A stretch of DNA of 64,000 nucleotides, taken from assembly GCA_025174535.1 (NCBI GenBank), contig JALBUN010000023.1:186001-250000 (forward strand), given 5' to 3'. The notes under the pieces are model-generated. The model had not been told where the DNA came from. It saw only the letters and a program-made list of their open reading frames with translations, and did no database searches. The stretch comes from Cantharellus purpuraceus. Taxonomy: Eukaryota > Basidiomycota > Agaricomycetes > Cantharellales > Hydnaceae. This document shows, in pieces, positions 24,569 to 37,211 of the stretch; position 1 is the stretch's first letter, and each line of letters starts with the position of its first letter. A program made the position numbers and the translations under genes.

Positions 24569-27119
24569 AAAAGCTCTCATCCTAGTCCAGTGCACGTCAC
24601 GCCAACAAACAACTTGGTACCACTTGACATGTAATTGAGTTGGCTGGCTAGTTGTTAGCCGTCGTCACGATGAATATGGAAGCAGGGTTCGTTCCTTTTG
24701 CGAGGAGGGGTGATGAGTTGTGCTGTCATTGATAGAACATGCATGGCGCGTCGTCGCGTTCGCGTTCGCGTTGCAAGGCGACGTCGCGGCGGCGGAGGCG
24801 GTCGTGCGTTTCCCCGCTCGGCCGTTTGCGCTACCCCGCCTGTCCGCTCGCCGCCCACCGCCCACCGCCGATTCCTGACACCAGATCATCGGGACATCTG
24901 CTCGTTAATTCTGACAAGTTAACAATCCTGCTGCTTCTTCTCTAGCGTCTGCTGAATTGCTCATGACCCTTGACTGGACATCAACAAACATCAAGGACCA
25001 TTAGCTGAGATGAGATAATAGGCTTGTCGGGGAGAAGCTTGATTATTATTTTTACTCTTATTTTTATTGACATTGCAACAGGTTTGTTCATGTTATTAAA
25101 AGGTTTTTTTTTTTGACCGCGTCCGAAGGGAATCAAAGGGTAATGCATCCGAGGCATGTAGCTTGTACTTCTCGTTCCTGATAGGCTCGGATGGTGGGGG
25201 TGTATACTACTGGGATCTTGACGCTGACCCCGCACGTCTAGTGGTTTGTGATGGAAACATTCAATCCTGCGGCCGGTGGACTCGCGGAATAGCAAGTGTA
25301 TACGTGAGCAGAACATTGATTGGTGTGAGAGGCCGGCGGATATCATCACAGCTCTCAGCTTGCTAGCCGCACAAGTCCCCCCGCCCCCTCACCGGCGGGT
25401 CCATGGGCCTATCCGTGGCCACCCCGCGGTACCCAAACGCTTCGCCACACCCGGAGGGCTTCCACCAAAGCTAAGCAAGGCTAACAAGAGCTTCGAGCTA
25501 GTCCTCGTGGCACGCCATACATCCGGGCATCGCCCACCTCGCGTGTCTTTTTTTTTTTTTCGGCCAAGGGCATCTCGATGCCAAGCCTCGTGTTTTAGTT
25601 TTGGTTTTTATTTTATGGTGGTGGTATGGGGAGCAGACCTCCCATTAACTTGCAACTTTTTTATTATTTTTTATCTTGGTACTAAGGTGAGGTGGACGTG
25701 GAGGCGTGGGCTACTAGGACTAGTAGCGGAACCCTTTGTGTTTTTTACCTCGTCTTTTTATCAATTCAACGCTGGACGATAAATCTGTTGTAAATAAGGT
25801 AAAGAAAGACATGTGGGTGGTACTGCTATGTTCGATAGTATTTCGAGCCGCTATCTTTCTCTTCGTAGATTATATGGCTGGCGTTCGATGTTCTTATATG
25901 TATTGGTATCTTTCGAAGCGTCACGTTAACTGTCTCAACAGCTAATTACTGTAGATCACAGTACGCAGGCATATGTGATGCTCGATCACACCTTTGTTCG
26001 AAATTCTATAAAGCACGAGGGGTGGGTGGCTGATAAACAACGTGTGAGGTGTTTCATGAGGCTCTACATGCCACAGACGTCTTCCTTTCTGGTTATCAAC
26101 GCCGTATCTGCTGTGACTCGAATTCACAAAGGTATCCCCGTGCTGTAAGCCCTATTGTGGCTTTTCACATGCATGCACGCATGAAAATGGCAGTCTGGAA
26201 TACCGGAATGTCACTGCTGTTCACTTCTGACATGTGTTTCCTGCTTGTTTTTTTAGCTGGGGATCGCACGTGTCCTTGGCTCCGCCGAGTCAACGTAAGG
26301 ACGCGTCAGCCAAGTCGGCTTCCCACTGCCAGATGCATATACAGGCATGCACGAACCCACGTCCATTGGGTCGCACGATTGCCTTTGCGTGGAGTTCATT
26401 CATATGTATGAGTGTGGGATGGCCGACCTCCCCGTAAGTACGAGGTTTTGGCGGTCGCTTGTCCCGGGATTCACGCGATACGTACGAGAAAGTGTTGTGT
26501 GTCGTGGTGGTCAGCTGCTGAAGTCTGAGTAGAGGGTGTGTATATCATGATGTGGACGAATTGTTATCTCATATATGGTGGATTGATGGAAATGGATCGT
26601 GTACCATACGCCATGCCCCAAAGCGCGATCACCCAATTTAGCCTGATACACCGTATCTCTTCGATCCACTAGCACTTGTCATCATTTGTATCATAGACAG
26701 ATATCTCTCATCCCGAATGCCCATCGCGATCGAGCTTACTAGCCAACTCCTAATATAACGATAAGCAATCTCCCGCACTCGCTCACGATCTTGTGAACAT
26801 CATCATGGAAATAAATACTCCCGGAACACACGAAACCAAGTGATCCTATATGACGCGAAGGACAGCGAGGATGTGGAGCGAAGATCGATTACCAGCTCAC
26901 AGGCTAATTCTAAACTCCGCAGTATACAAAAGTCAACAAATCTACAATCCACAAGGCAGAATCCGTTGGAACTCCGCAGACCACAACAGTTCACAAATCC
27001 ACGATCACCAGCATGAATGCAATTGTATGTGTAATCTATTCAGCCTTTCGACACATTCATCGTAGAGATCATCGCTGCTGGCTGAAAATCGGCCGTTTTG
27101 CTCAACTGGGGAACCTTGG

Positions 27120-27960
27120 GGCCATCAAGAGGGTTAGGAATTGCCGCATTGCAAATGAATTACGCCCTCTCTAGCACTTGAAAATCGACTTATCACGGGG
27201 TAACCATCCACCTTTATACCGTGATATTTACTCGCCCGGGTTTGCAACTTTACAGCTAGCAAATTACGATTCGGGATGGGACGGGACGGAAACCAGAAGT
27301 CTGGATATTGCTCCTCGTTACTTGGTTTTTCTTTTAAAAACACGCAGGCACAGCTGGATGGATGGACACGAAAAAAGAGGGGTCAGGAGCGATTACTTGT
27401 CGCTCGATTTTCAAGCTTGTTTTCTGCATGGGCTGAGTTCATCGACAACGACGGCATCGCGTGGCGATCAGGCCCATTTATAGTCCCCGGTTGCAAAATC
27501 TGTGTAACAACCCACGAGCTACAGTTCCCACCGGCCGACCATCTCACCTTGTTGGGTTGGAAACCGCATGCCATCATGTATTCTTGTCATATTCTGGCTG
27601 CACTCACTATTGTCGCCCAATCAAGGAGCTTCGACAGGTTAGATTGTATTGCAAATGACTCCCACCCCCATGACACTCAAACTTCGGGATAACGAGCCAT
27701 AATTCCCGCGTGAGTCAACCGGCTTGTGTGCTAGGTAGCTGGCATTTGCAACACGGGATGGAACGGGACGGGATAGCAGAAATATAGATCTTCGCTCCTT
27801 TTCAACTTGTCATTTATCCGCAAAGACACTGGCGAGATGTACACGAAACGATACCGGGCTCAGGGGAACAATACTTGGAATTCTCTATTCAAGCCTTCAC
27901 GCTGATTTGTTGTTTGGGCTCATCGACATGGTCTGTGCTGCTATCTAGCGCCCGATTCCT
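27120..27960. repeat. Diverged two-copy local duplication
   Basis: Segments near 27240-27440 and 27740-27940 share cgggatggga-cgggacggga, a following tract with aga-gt-tggatat, ggacacgaaa, and a tail with tcaagc and gctca-tcgaca. Identity is patchy and there is no open frame common to both. Confidence 0.45.
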
Positions 27961-28814
27961 CGCACGACTTCGGAAATCCAACTGGCTAAAATGAATATTC
28001 AGAATCGAGTACTGCGTAAGGGAACACGCGTCCGTGTGGTCCCTGGGTTGGAAAAATTCTGGGATCTCATTGTCCGAATCTTGGTACACGGCAGCTCACT
28101 GAGTCAACCCATCACGCATAAACGGGATTCCGCTCTTAACTTCTCAAAAATTCATCACTCAAATTTCTCTGCAGTCTGATAGTCGAACTGGCAACCCGCA
28201 GATCCGCTAGCCGTAGCAAACATATGCAGCAAACCTTCCGAGGTCAAAGCTAGACACCCTATTTTACCTGTCTCTCATCGTTATTCAGGTCTTATTACGG
28301 TGCGTTCATAAAACCCTCAAGACGCTCAGTATATTCGAGGTTACCCCGCTGGCAGTTGCTAGGAGGTGAGATACACGCAACACACGCTACCGAGACGCTC
28401 GGGATTTAGCCCGAGTATTTCCCGGAGGTTGTCGACAGATGCTTGATCGTCTCGTCTTATCCGTGCCCAGAGTCGCACAGAAGATAAGGAGGAAGAGTGA
28501 AATTGAAGGGCATACATGTGTTTCGCTTCATTTCGTGTGCATGTGTTCAACTTATGGGCGCTGGCTCGCGACCCCGATGGATCCGCAAAGGGAGAAGTCA
28601 CTGGGCACGCGCTGATGATGCGCAGAAGCATCACCAGTACCACCCGCAACGGTGCCATTCCAAGCGCCCCTCGCCCGTTTACCATCGGACCGGCATATCA
28701 TTTCGCGTGTGAATGTGTAAGCATTCGTTGTCACTTCCATTGTATACGCGGATCACGCTTGCGAAGATGAGGATAACTGTGTTCGAGAGCGAGGGTGTAA
28801 ATACCGGTTACTGT

Positions 28815-29170
28815 ATATGGAAGAGGATTCTCAAATAGGTTGTGTGCCCCTTGTGTTACTTCAAAGACCGGGATCGAAGCACGGTGCCAGAAATTCCCAG
28901 GTCGTGACTACTGATGTTTTTTTAGCTTTGGGAAGGTTGTGCCTGTGGGGAAAACGTGCCCGGGATAAGTAGAGGTGGAATCATTCTATAGGCTGGGGGT
29001 TCTCAGATGGGGTGCCCCTTGTGTTACTCTGAACGCCGGGATCGGGAGACAGTAGGCACAGTGCGAGATTTTCCCAGGTCTACCTTGTATAGCGCATCGC
29101 ATCCGAGTGGACGTTTTTGGCTTTGGAAGATTAAATTTACGTGGGAAACTGTCAAGTAGTGGTAGAATAA
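28815..29170. repeat. Tandem duplication, two units of about 180 bp
   Basis: Both units contain gtgccccttgtgttact, ccgggatcg, ttcccaggtc and a ttt(a/g)gctttgg(g)aag tail. The second copy begins near 28990. It is non-coding on inspection. Confidence 0.75.
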
Positions 29171-31757
29171 AGGTACTACTTACCGGACTTTGGCTGTCAA
29201 ATGATCAACGTTAACGTGTGATCGTTTGATGATATCGTTCTCGGCCTTGTAACCTCGGAAAAATCACTAGGTTAACTTGATAGATATGATGTAGATGTAT
29301 TCAGCCGCGACCTCGCCTGCGTAGGAAAAGAAAAAAGTAGATTGGGTTCTCTCAAGTAAAGTAACTGTGCTGATGGATGCAGACGGCAGAGCCAAGGCAG
29401 GCCCGGGGCAGCAGGCGCCAAGCAAGGCAGGTAGAATCTCCATCCCGGCGTGTGCCTAACCCCCGCATATCCCGCAGGCGCCGGCTCATCCGCCAAATCC
29501 TGATGCTGATGCTCGACATAAACAGTATCTGTACTGCCCGACCTCTGAACTGCAGATTTGTACCTGCCAGCAGCCACGGCAGATTTTGTGGACGCATATA
29601 TATTTCTGTAATTCATCTCTTATCTGCATCGTCGCGGATGATTGGATCTCATTTTTATGCGGTGACCAGCTTGACGTTGTACATTTAGAGGTCAATTTTT
29701 TTTCCGTAAAGGCTACATGACCCTGATAAGAATTTACATACCATTACTTCACATGGTGAACTCCTTAGCACGGCGTTTATTGCCGTCCGAAGAGGGGAGA
29801 AAGGGGTAGTGCACACCTCGTGTTCATGATCTTAACTGATGCATGTCCAGCGTTTACCACCACATGCCTAATAAGCTAAGAAATAACCTAAATCGGCAGA
29901 AACCAGTAAATGTGATGACTCATCATTGATGTGCCATACAAACTCTGCTTACCCTCTTAGGCTGGTAGTCATACTCCGTCGCATCGTCGCAATAGTCTAA
30001 TCGGCATAAATTACTCAATGCAATGATTCTTGTGGTCAATTACTCTCAGACGGACGCACACGCCGTTTACGTTTCGTTTTTTTTTGCCGTTCCCTTTCCC
30101 CAAGTGACGATACGGGAGGCAGGGTCGACAATTATATTAATCCGCTGCAACTGCACGATCCTTCAATACTCGCCATGAAGCAAGGAAGGGGGAGGGCCTG
30201 CTTGAATGTTCATATTCACCCTCCCCACACTCTCAGGCTGCATGACAGTGAGTCTTCAAGAAATCTGCCGTCATAGGATTGGTGAACTGACTTGATATCT
30301 TGCTGGGGTGCAACATAACGACTCCGGAATATAATGCCCTCTATCAGATAAGCGTACACAACGTATCTCAGGGAAGCGTTCTAGTCCCGGCTATTGTGCT
30401 TTCCCAACACCCCCAGGCCAATGCAGCGAACTGAGTGTAACAATCGACGGAGACCGAGTAAGTCCTGCAATAGCCAAATGTTCACACAATATAGTCAGGC
30501 ATAGCCCCTGCTCATTTCCTCCATTATCGGAAAGCTGCAGCTGACGGCAGGGATCATATGAATGCTGTTTCGACCTTGGCAAGAGCATCTGTCAATGTCC
30601 TAGTGTGACGCCTAAACCCCAGCAGTGACACGTTCTGGATATTTCTGAGATCCTACCCCTAGGTCATGTCGGCATACAGAGCCGCAATGGCTCTCAGCCT
30701 GCCGTGGCCCCTGACAAAAAGGGACATAAAAAGGTTTTGAAACGATTCATTATTCATTTACCAATAAGGGATACAATTACACCTCTGCAGTGTCCAACTC
30801 CACGTGCCCTGACCTCCATATCCGTCATTCCCGTTCTTCGACTCATTGAGGTGTCTCAACATTGCATCCGCGCTGAACAGTGCATAAAGGCATATCAATA
30901 TGATATCATGAAACCACACGGAGCTCCCCCTTCGAGGCACCTCCGCCATGTATTCAGGGACGTCTTGCTTGTGGCGGAGCTGCACGTGGTGGATGCATTC
31001 AACGACGGGGCCAGCCTACATTGCTGCCTACAGCTGCATCTTGGTGGTGTGGCCACGTGCTTCTCTGTATCGGGACTGCCTGTGATTGGATGGCATATGA
31101 CGAGTGTCCGTCGACTTATACTGAATGAAATTCAACAACAGAACTTATGGCTGACCCCATTCACACGGGAAGTCGCGTTGAAAATAGCATCTTTTGTGAA
31201 ATGCAACTCTGGGTCGGCCGCCTGGTAATATAGCTAAGCTCCATTTTCTATTATGAACGACGGAAATGCATGCACATACTGTTTTCAGGATTTCGTCGGG
31301 CTCCCAACTTACTCTGGACATATTCCACGCTTTGCCATCCCGCTGTGCCTACGACACCACCGCTTTCTCCACCAAACTCCGCTGCTCCCATTCTTCCAAC
31401 AAGTGACGTCTACTCACCCTATAAAATTTTTTGACACAAGAAAATTCGAGAAGACCTTTATTAGGAGACCTCTGCTGATGTTGAGGGGCTAGGTCAAACT
31501 GCAGCGGCAGTAATACAAAGTCCTCCGTCGCTGACCAATGTCTCGCGGAAGTTCATGTGGTATTGGTCACGTGCATGGTCCTTCGATGTCCGGAGATTAT
31601 ATAATCGACTAAATTTAAGTAATCTAAGTAAGCGGTCGAGTGATCCGTGGGAGTCGAACGCCCAACTATCGAGCTGGACAGGCATTTTGAAGCCCCTCCT
31701 TAGCACAGCTATCGATTAGAGAAGTGCACGTAGTTTCTATCCTTACCACGACAACTC

Positions 31758-33590
31758 TCATGCGGCATGTACTTCCTCGGTCTCCCAACGCGCCCTAATC
31801 TTATTCTCTGCCTCTTTATCCCGCTGTGCCTGCGCTGCCTTCTCCGCTTGTTCTGTCAACCAACGTTCCTCCCATTGTTGTTTCCTTTCTTCCGGAACAG
31901 GCGATTCATCTTCACCTATACCAGAAATTCTCTTCCGCTCTTGCTCCCGCAGTTCGGCCTCCCTGCGCTGCTTCTCCATTTGTTCTTCCCGCACCTTCAG
32001 CTCCTTTTGCATCCGTTCCTCCATCTCCTGCTGTTCCTTCCATTTTAGCATCTCCACCTCCCTCGCTTCGGCCTCTTCTCTCTCTTTTGCTTCAATCATC
32101 TCCTGCAGCTCCTTCTGCAGCTCCTCCTCGTCTATCCTCGTACCAGCCGCATCAGCAACGCCTTCTCCGCCAAGCCTGATTGCTTCATCAATCTCGGCGT
32201 GATCAGCTGCAGCTTCCGCCATAGCCTCCATAGTTTCCTCAATCTTGTCGCGCTTCAGCGAAGGATGCGCGAGCAAACTCTTCAGCGTCATAGTTGATGT
32301 TTCATAGGCCCTCATTATCTAGAAAAACCATGTACTGAGCACATATTGGGTTAAAGGACAAGAACGATTTTACGCACTTCAATATCACCAGCGGCACTTT
32401 CTACTTGTAAGAGAGTCGACTGAACAGTTTCAAGAGAGCGGACACGTTTAGAAAGAAGATCTTCAAGCTGTTTGCGTGACCTTAAATATGACATGGCCAT
32501 CTCTTTACGTTTTCGACGCAAGTGTTCTGTGATCTTTGCTGCTCGACTATAAGAAATCACGATTAAGGTCAGGAAAAACAGATATGACATTGTGAAACGC
32601 ACTCTTCTATCTGGCGATGAATGTCATCTATTTGACTTTGGAGCTTATTCACTGCCAGCTTCATCTCGAGCACCCCATGGTCCACTTGTGTTACGAGACG
32701 CGCACTCTCCGCATTCGACTCCTCATCAACAAACTTGATAACGTCTCGATCGGTCACAATGACCTTTCGATCTCGTTCAAGATATTGCAATAGTACTTTA
32801 GTGTCAGCCACAGTCAACGTCACCCCAGGCAGCGCTTTCGACGCAAACTCTGTCCGAAAGGTATCCAGAGTGCATAGCGAATCCGAAATCGACAAATAGA
32901 CATTTGAGCGAAAAGCCTCCAACACCGAATTTGCTGCTTGCTACACCGCGTCAAATTAGAACTGACATTTAGGACTGACTGCGGAAGCGTACCTCTAATA
33001 GTGGTAGCACGACGTAATCATCTTGCATCCTTTTCCATCGCTTTTCTTCCGACTCTCCATCACCCACGATATTCATCAGCTCCAATACCCACCACAGGGG
33101 TTTACCGACGAGGTATGAAGCGACGCGCAACGGTAGCGAGCCTGGGTTGTAGATCGACTGTATGGAAGATTGGAAGGTGGTCAAGTTCATGAAGACACCT
33201 GAGGAAGAGAGCTCGGTCTTTCCTAGGATGATTGGGCAGTTAGCAAGACTCCCATGGCGTGTGCTCTCATATGCCGAAGGGACTATTGCTCACCAGCACG
33301 GATGCGATACCAAGCGGTTTACCCACGCCGAGATCATCACACCGCAATCCATCTATCAGGGAACTATCCGCATGTAATATGAGTACGTCAGAGGATGAAG
33401 GTTGTGCGGCAGTGCTGAGGAGATGTAATAAGGTGCGGCGCCACCAGTCGATGTTGGACTGGAATCCGGCAGGATTGGACTGTTTCTGAGGAGAGAAATC
33501 TGAGTAGAGCGAGTGGAGTCGAGAGTGAGACACGGAGGTATATGTTGGGAATGATAAGAGCTTGGTCGGTGGGGAAAGGCCTTTTGGCAT
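31758..33590 (-). CDS. CHM7: CHMP7/Chm7 family ESCRT-III (Snf7) protein
   Basis: Five exons join in frame: 33590-33294, 33222-32993, 32940-32603, 32546-32378 and 32318-31758. Introns are 33223-33293, 32941-32992, 32547-32602 and 32319-32377. The start ATG at 33590 gives a protein of about 530 residues. The N-terminal half carries the winged-helix-like signature of CHMP7 (NIDWWRRTLLHLL, VASYLVGKPLWWVLE). The C-terminal half is a Snf7 core, a long helical region from about residue 290 (MKLAVNKLQSQIDDIHRQIE, LRRKRKEMAMSYLRSRKQLE). The tail is a Glu/Lys/Arg/Gln-rich coiled coil (EMIEAKEREEAEAREVEMLK). In other fungi Chm7 acts at the nuclear envelope with ESCRT-III in membrane sealing and pore-complex surveillance. 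All splice sites are canonical and no break is seen. It is convergent or independent of its neighbours. Confidence 0.92.
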
Positions 33591-33907
33591 GGTGGTAGCT
33601 CGCCACAAACCGCGTATTGCGTCACGTGACTCCGCTCTCCCTTTGCAAGTCAGTTGAGTTTTTAAAGTCTTCAAACAGATGCCCATAAACAACCTTCTAT
33701 CATAAACTAAGGTGAGATACTAAGTTACATGTATTGACGGGGGTCTAATGCAACTATGACCTTCAAGAAAGGGTCTGGAAGGAAAATCATCATTGCTCAA
33801 TACTATAATAAAAAAGTAGACAGGCAATAGTGCACTCACTCAGGATACAATATGCAAGGATATTCTAGGTGTGTGCTGCCTTATAAATACGGCAATAGCA
33901 TAGGCGA

Positions 33908-36037
33908 TTACGACGCATCCACGGCAATCAGTCGAAACTCGTGTCCGCCGCCAGGATCAGTTGTCTCCTCCATAACTTCGCAGGTTAGGATGTGCTTCCC
34001 AGGTGATGCATTGTTGGTCACCACAGAGACTCTACATACGAAATTGAGTATCAAAACACACGGGTAGCTCATGATATCAACATCGAAACTTACACCGCAA
34101 CATTACTAGTGACGTTGACGAACAAATCAAGGACTAAATCAAACAGAGCCTGTTCAAAAGAAAATGAGTAACGCACAGTTTTTCCACCTTCCACCACGAC
34201 ACGATTCTCGTCCCACCCTTCTTATTATCGTCGAGCCAACACCATATATCCCCTAGCCCAAACGTTTTACTTCTCAAATGCGTGAGGCGCACACGCCTCA
34301 TCACCCCTACTATCACTTCAAATTTGACTGTTGACCCTGGTTCTCTCGCAACGAGGTAAGGCTTATCATTTTGGCCCCTGTATACCCATTTTTCCCTGCA
34401 GGAAAGAGCCGTCCACAGTGGGTCCTGCGACAGCGAAGTAATTGTGGTAAGGGGATACGTACCAGCCATTTGCTTCAATGGGGTTGAGGGGATGTTTTGT
34501 AGTCCTAATCGACTGACACGTAGGCGTGTTCGGAGGCGTCACGGTCTCCCGGTCGTATTTTTGAAACAAACGCAGCTGCAAGCCATGATCCATAAGTCAA
34601 ACAATGGGTAGCGAAGTTTCCCTACGTACTCTGGGGATAGTGTCCAATCCCTCAGTCCCTGGAAGTGTGCCATCTGACGATGTGTATTTGGTAGGTTTGG
34701 CTTTCTCCCGCTCTACCGCGCAAATCTGACGCTGTGTGTATGCTACCAGAACATCCGCCATTACTTTGTGTCCATTCGCGCCAACCTGTATACCAGCTCA
34801 GACGTGTATGGTGGAAGTGCACATGACGCGCACGCACGTGCCGCAAGTCTGATTTGCCATCACTCAGCTTCGTGAAGTAATATTCATCAAGATTGGCATG
34901 TTTGAGAATGTGCGGGGTGAGCATGTTGCGGACACTGATAATAGGAACGTCTGAATTGATCGACAGGCTGAACATCGTGCAGCATGCAGAAACTTGATGA
35001 GCATACCATAGTATTCGGAAATAGCTGTGTGGACCATGCGTTAGAATAAGGCGCAGCGGTAGCACGCATAATGGCACGTACGGGTGTGTAGATCCCCTCC
35101 CGTTGTAATAAACTCGAAGCTCAGACCTATGGTCTGAAAAGCCGTGTGCTGTTAGCGTGCAGGCCATCACATTAGCGTCAGGGACACCGACGTGCAGGTT
35201 TACAATTGCTGGATTCTTTGGCATGTGCAAAAGTCCACGAAGCAGCCACTCATATGCTATTCCATTTGACTCATGCCTTGAGTGTGTGAGTAACAAGCAT
35301 CAATATAAACCAGAGAATATACCTCTGGTCGTTGATGAGCAACTCTACGACAATTAAATCTACGTCATCATCAAGGTGCTCCCCAAAGCACATGCTATAA
35401 TAATCGGAACCCGTTGCGGGTACAGCACCATTGATCACCGTCGTCTCCGACTTGGGAAAAAGTTGTTTCCAGGTTTCAAGAAACAGGTATGTCCAGTTCT
35501 CGGTGTGACGGATGCCATGGCCTTTGGTCACGGAGCCTCCCAGGATACCGATCTTGATAGGTTTTCCGGCTAGTGCATCTGTAATAACGCGACGGAAGCG
35601 TGCATTCGCACCCTCGTACACACGAGAGCGAGCAAGATTGTGTTCGCTGGGTGCATATTATGGCATGGTGAGCATCGATATTCGTTTCGATATGACTGAC
35701 GCAAGACGCACCCATATAAGGTACACAAGGCATCATCTGGCCCACACGCCTCACAAAATGTAGGTCCAGGTGCTTTTGGTGGAGGAAGCGACGGCTGCAC
35801 AGTCTCAACAACGATTGCGGTCGTAGTCGTAACTGCAGTTACAGTCACCGTTGTTGATGGAACTCCATGTGACGCAACGCTCGATATAGGCTGCCTTGAC
35901 AGTTCAGTTGAGGCCCGTAGATTATTCCCTATGTTATTGGAATGGAGGAGAAGTAGAAGGAGTGCCATATTCATTGCTGTCAATACAGCGACAACCGGTG
36001 AGTGGCGACAAGCCATACGCGACACCATGATGGACAT
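33908..36037 (-). CDS. Type II membrane SGNH hydrolase, capsule-associated (Cap64-like) family
   Basis: The gene has several exons on the minus strand. The first ATG in frame is at 36037; the longer open frame upstream starts only from TTG. The N-terminus has one hydrophobic segment (VVAVLTAMNMALLLLLL), suggesting a Golgi type II anchor, then a Thr/Val-rich stem. The catalytic part follows: GILGGSVTKGHG (block I, Ser), NGAVPATGSDYY (Gly block), ELLINDQ (Asn block), and DLRH-VGANGH (His block), rebuilt across the intron at about 34795-34844. The distal domain contains KTFGLGDIWCWLDDN and ends GGGHEFRLIAVDAS before a TAA at 33908-33910. The introns I traced (four between 35.7 and 34.8 kb) keep the frame. 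Related fungal proteins are linked to cell-wall or capsule polysaccharide modification, probably acyl transfer or removal; the substrate is unknown. Confidence 0.82.
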
Positions 36038-37211
36038 CCCTCCCCTCGACGTATGCTCTCGTCGCTGCGACTTCAATATCTATTGCAAAATGTGGAAGGC
36101 TAGAAGGAAGTGACAAGGAGCTCATCGTGAGAGGGTCAGGTAGCCATTCTCGGTTATATTTGTTCCTGAGCGCTAGGAATGACGGCAGCCCCATCGCCTG
36201 TCAACAGCCTGTAACAGGTGACGGTTGTCGTTTTAACTAATCCGGGCTATAAAATATGCAATTTAAAAGCCTACTCCAATACGGGCCCCGTCCACCGCTC
36301 CTAATGCCACCTTCCGGAACACATTGATACTTTGCTCAGGTGCGACTCGTAATTATCAATAGACCTAACACGAAAAAATTAATTTTCTTCTGTACCTGCA
36401 CATTAAGGCGGAGGAACTGGCAGTCCTTCTTTTCACGGCGCACACGTCACGCTCGATCGTCATCGAGCGCAATGGGATTGAAGCAGTCAGCCAATGTTGA
36501 AATGTGGGGCATCCACAGCCAACCCAGCCTTTAGCTGTAACATTTTTAGCGACGTCTAACAGTTCTTGATCAATAATTCAGCCTGGACTTTCTGCGGGTT
36601 ATTTCTGAGGTTAGGACGCTAGATATACTGGTGATCAACGTTGATAACATTGATATATGGTACCTCATGGCCATTTGAAATATTCTCGGGCACAAACCCG
36701 AAGTGCTTCTATGACCTCTAAGTGCTTGATTTGAAACTTACTAGCATTCTATGATGTTTTTCCAGTTGTTTCTCACTGCAACTGTCCAAAATACCACATA
36801 CATGGTTCCACACCAGCCCTCTCAGATGCGTCAAGGCCGCTGCCAGTGACGATGCAGCCGTACAAGTCTCGAAAAAAAAGCAGCTAGGAAATGATGGTTG
36901 CAAGACTCCGTGTGACGTCATATTACACAGTTGTGACAATGTGTGACATGTCACGCCAGAGCTTCGAACTTCGTAAGTACTGAGAGGGGCGATGCGGCTG
37001 GTATATCTCCAACTATCCCACATACATTTCAAACCAACTGATGACACCACTTCACTATTACCGCTCCATATACCTCGGAATGGCGGGCCACGATCGTGAT
37101 CACGTCACTGTGCACGTGGACGTGGGGGGAGCTATACTCATCTGATTTCCCCCCAGCGCTTCGAGCCTATACGGGGGGATTCCTTTGAATACTACTCACC
37201 GACAATCAACA
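36038..37211. other. Intergenic region between divergent genes, no gene seen
   Basis: The SGNH hydrolase and the aldolase-family gene point away from each other, so both promoters should lie here. A 110-codon minus-strand ORF at 36718-37050 has no recognisable feature. Confidence 0.55.

Larger units (their letters stand above)
23074..31757. other. Gene-poor stretch of 8.7 kb
   Basis: No gene could be supported on either strand. It holds the 3' UTR of the preceding gene, simple repeats, two weak local duplications (27.1-28.0 and 28.8-29.2 kb), and many short ORFs. The longest is 174 codons at 30704-31228 on the plus strand. It opens with GTG and has no recognised domain, so it is not called. 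Confidence 0.5.

Noticed and set aside
30704..31228. 174-codon plus-strand ORF
   Set aside because: It begins with GTG, has no recognisable domain and no splice context. A minus-strand ORF covers part of the same DNA equally well.
31630..31690. tRNA-like T-loop words (ttcgactccc) on the minus strand
   Set aside because: The flanking bases do not form the 5-bp T stem, and there is no A/B box spacing or acceptor stem.
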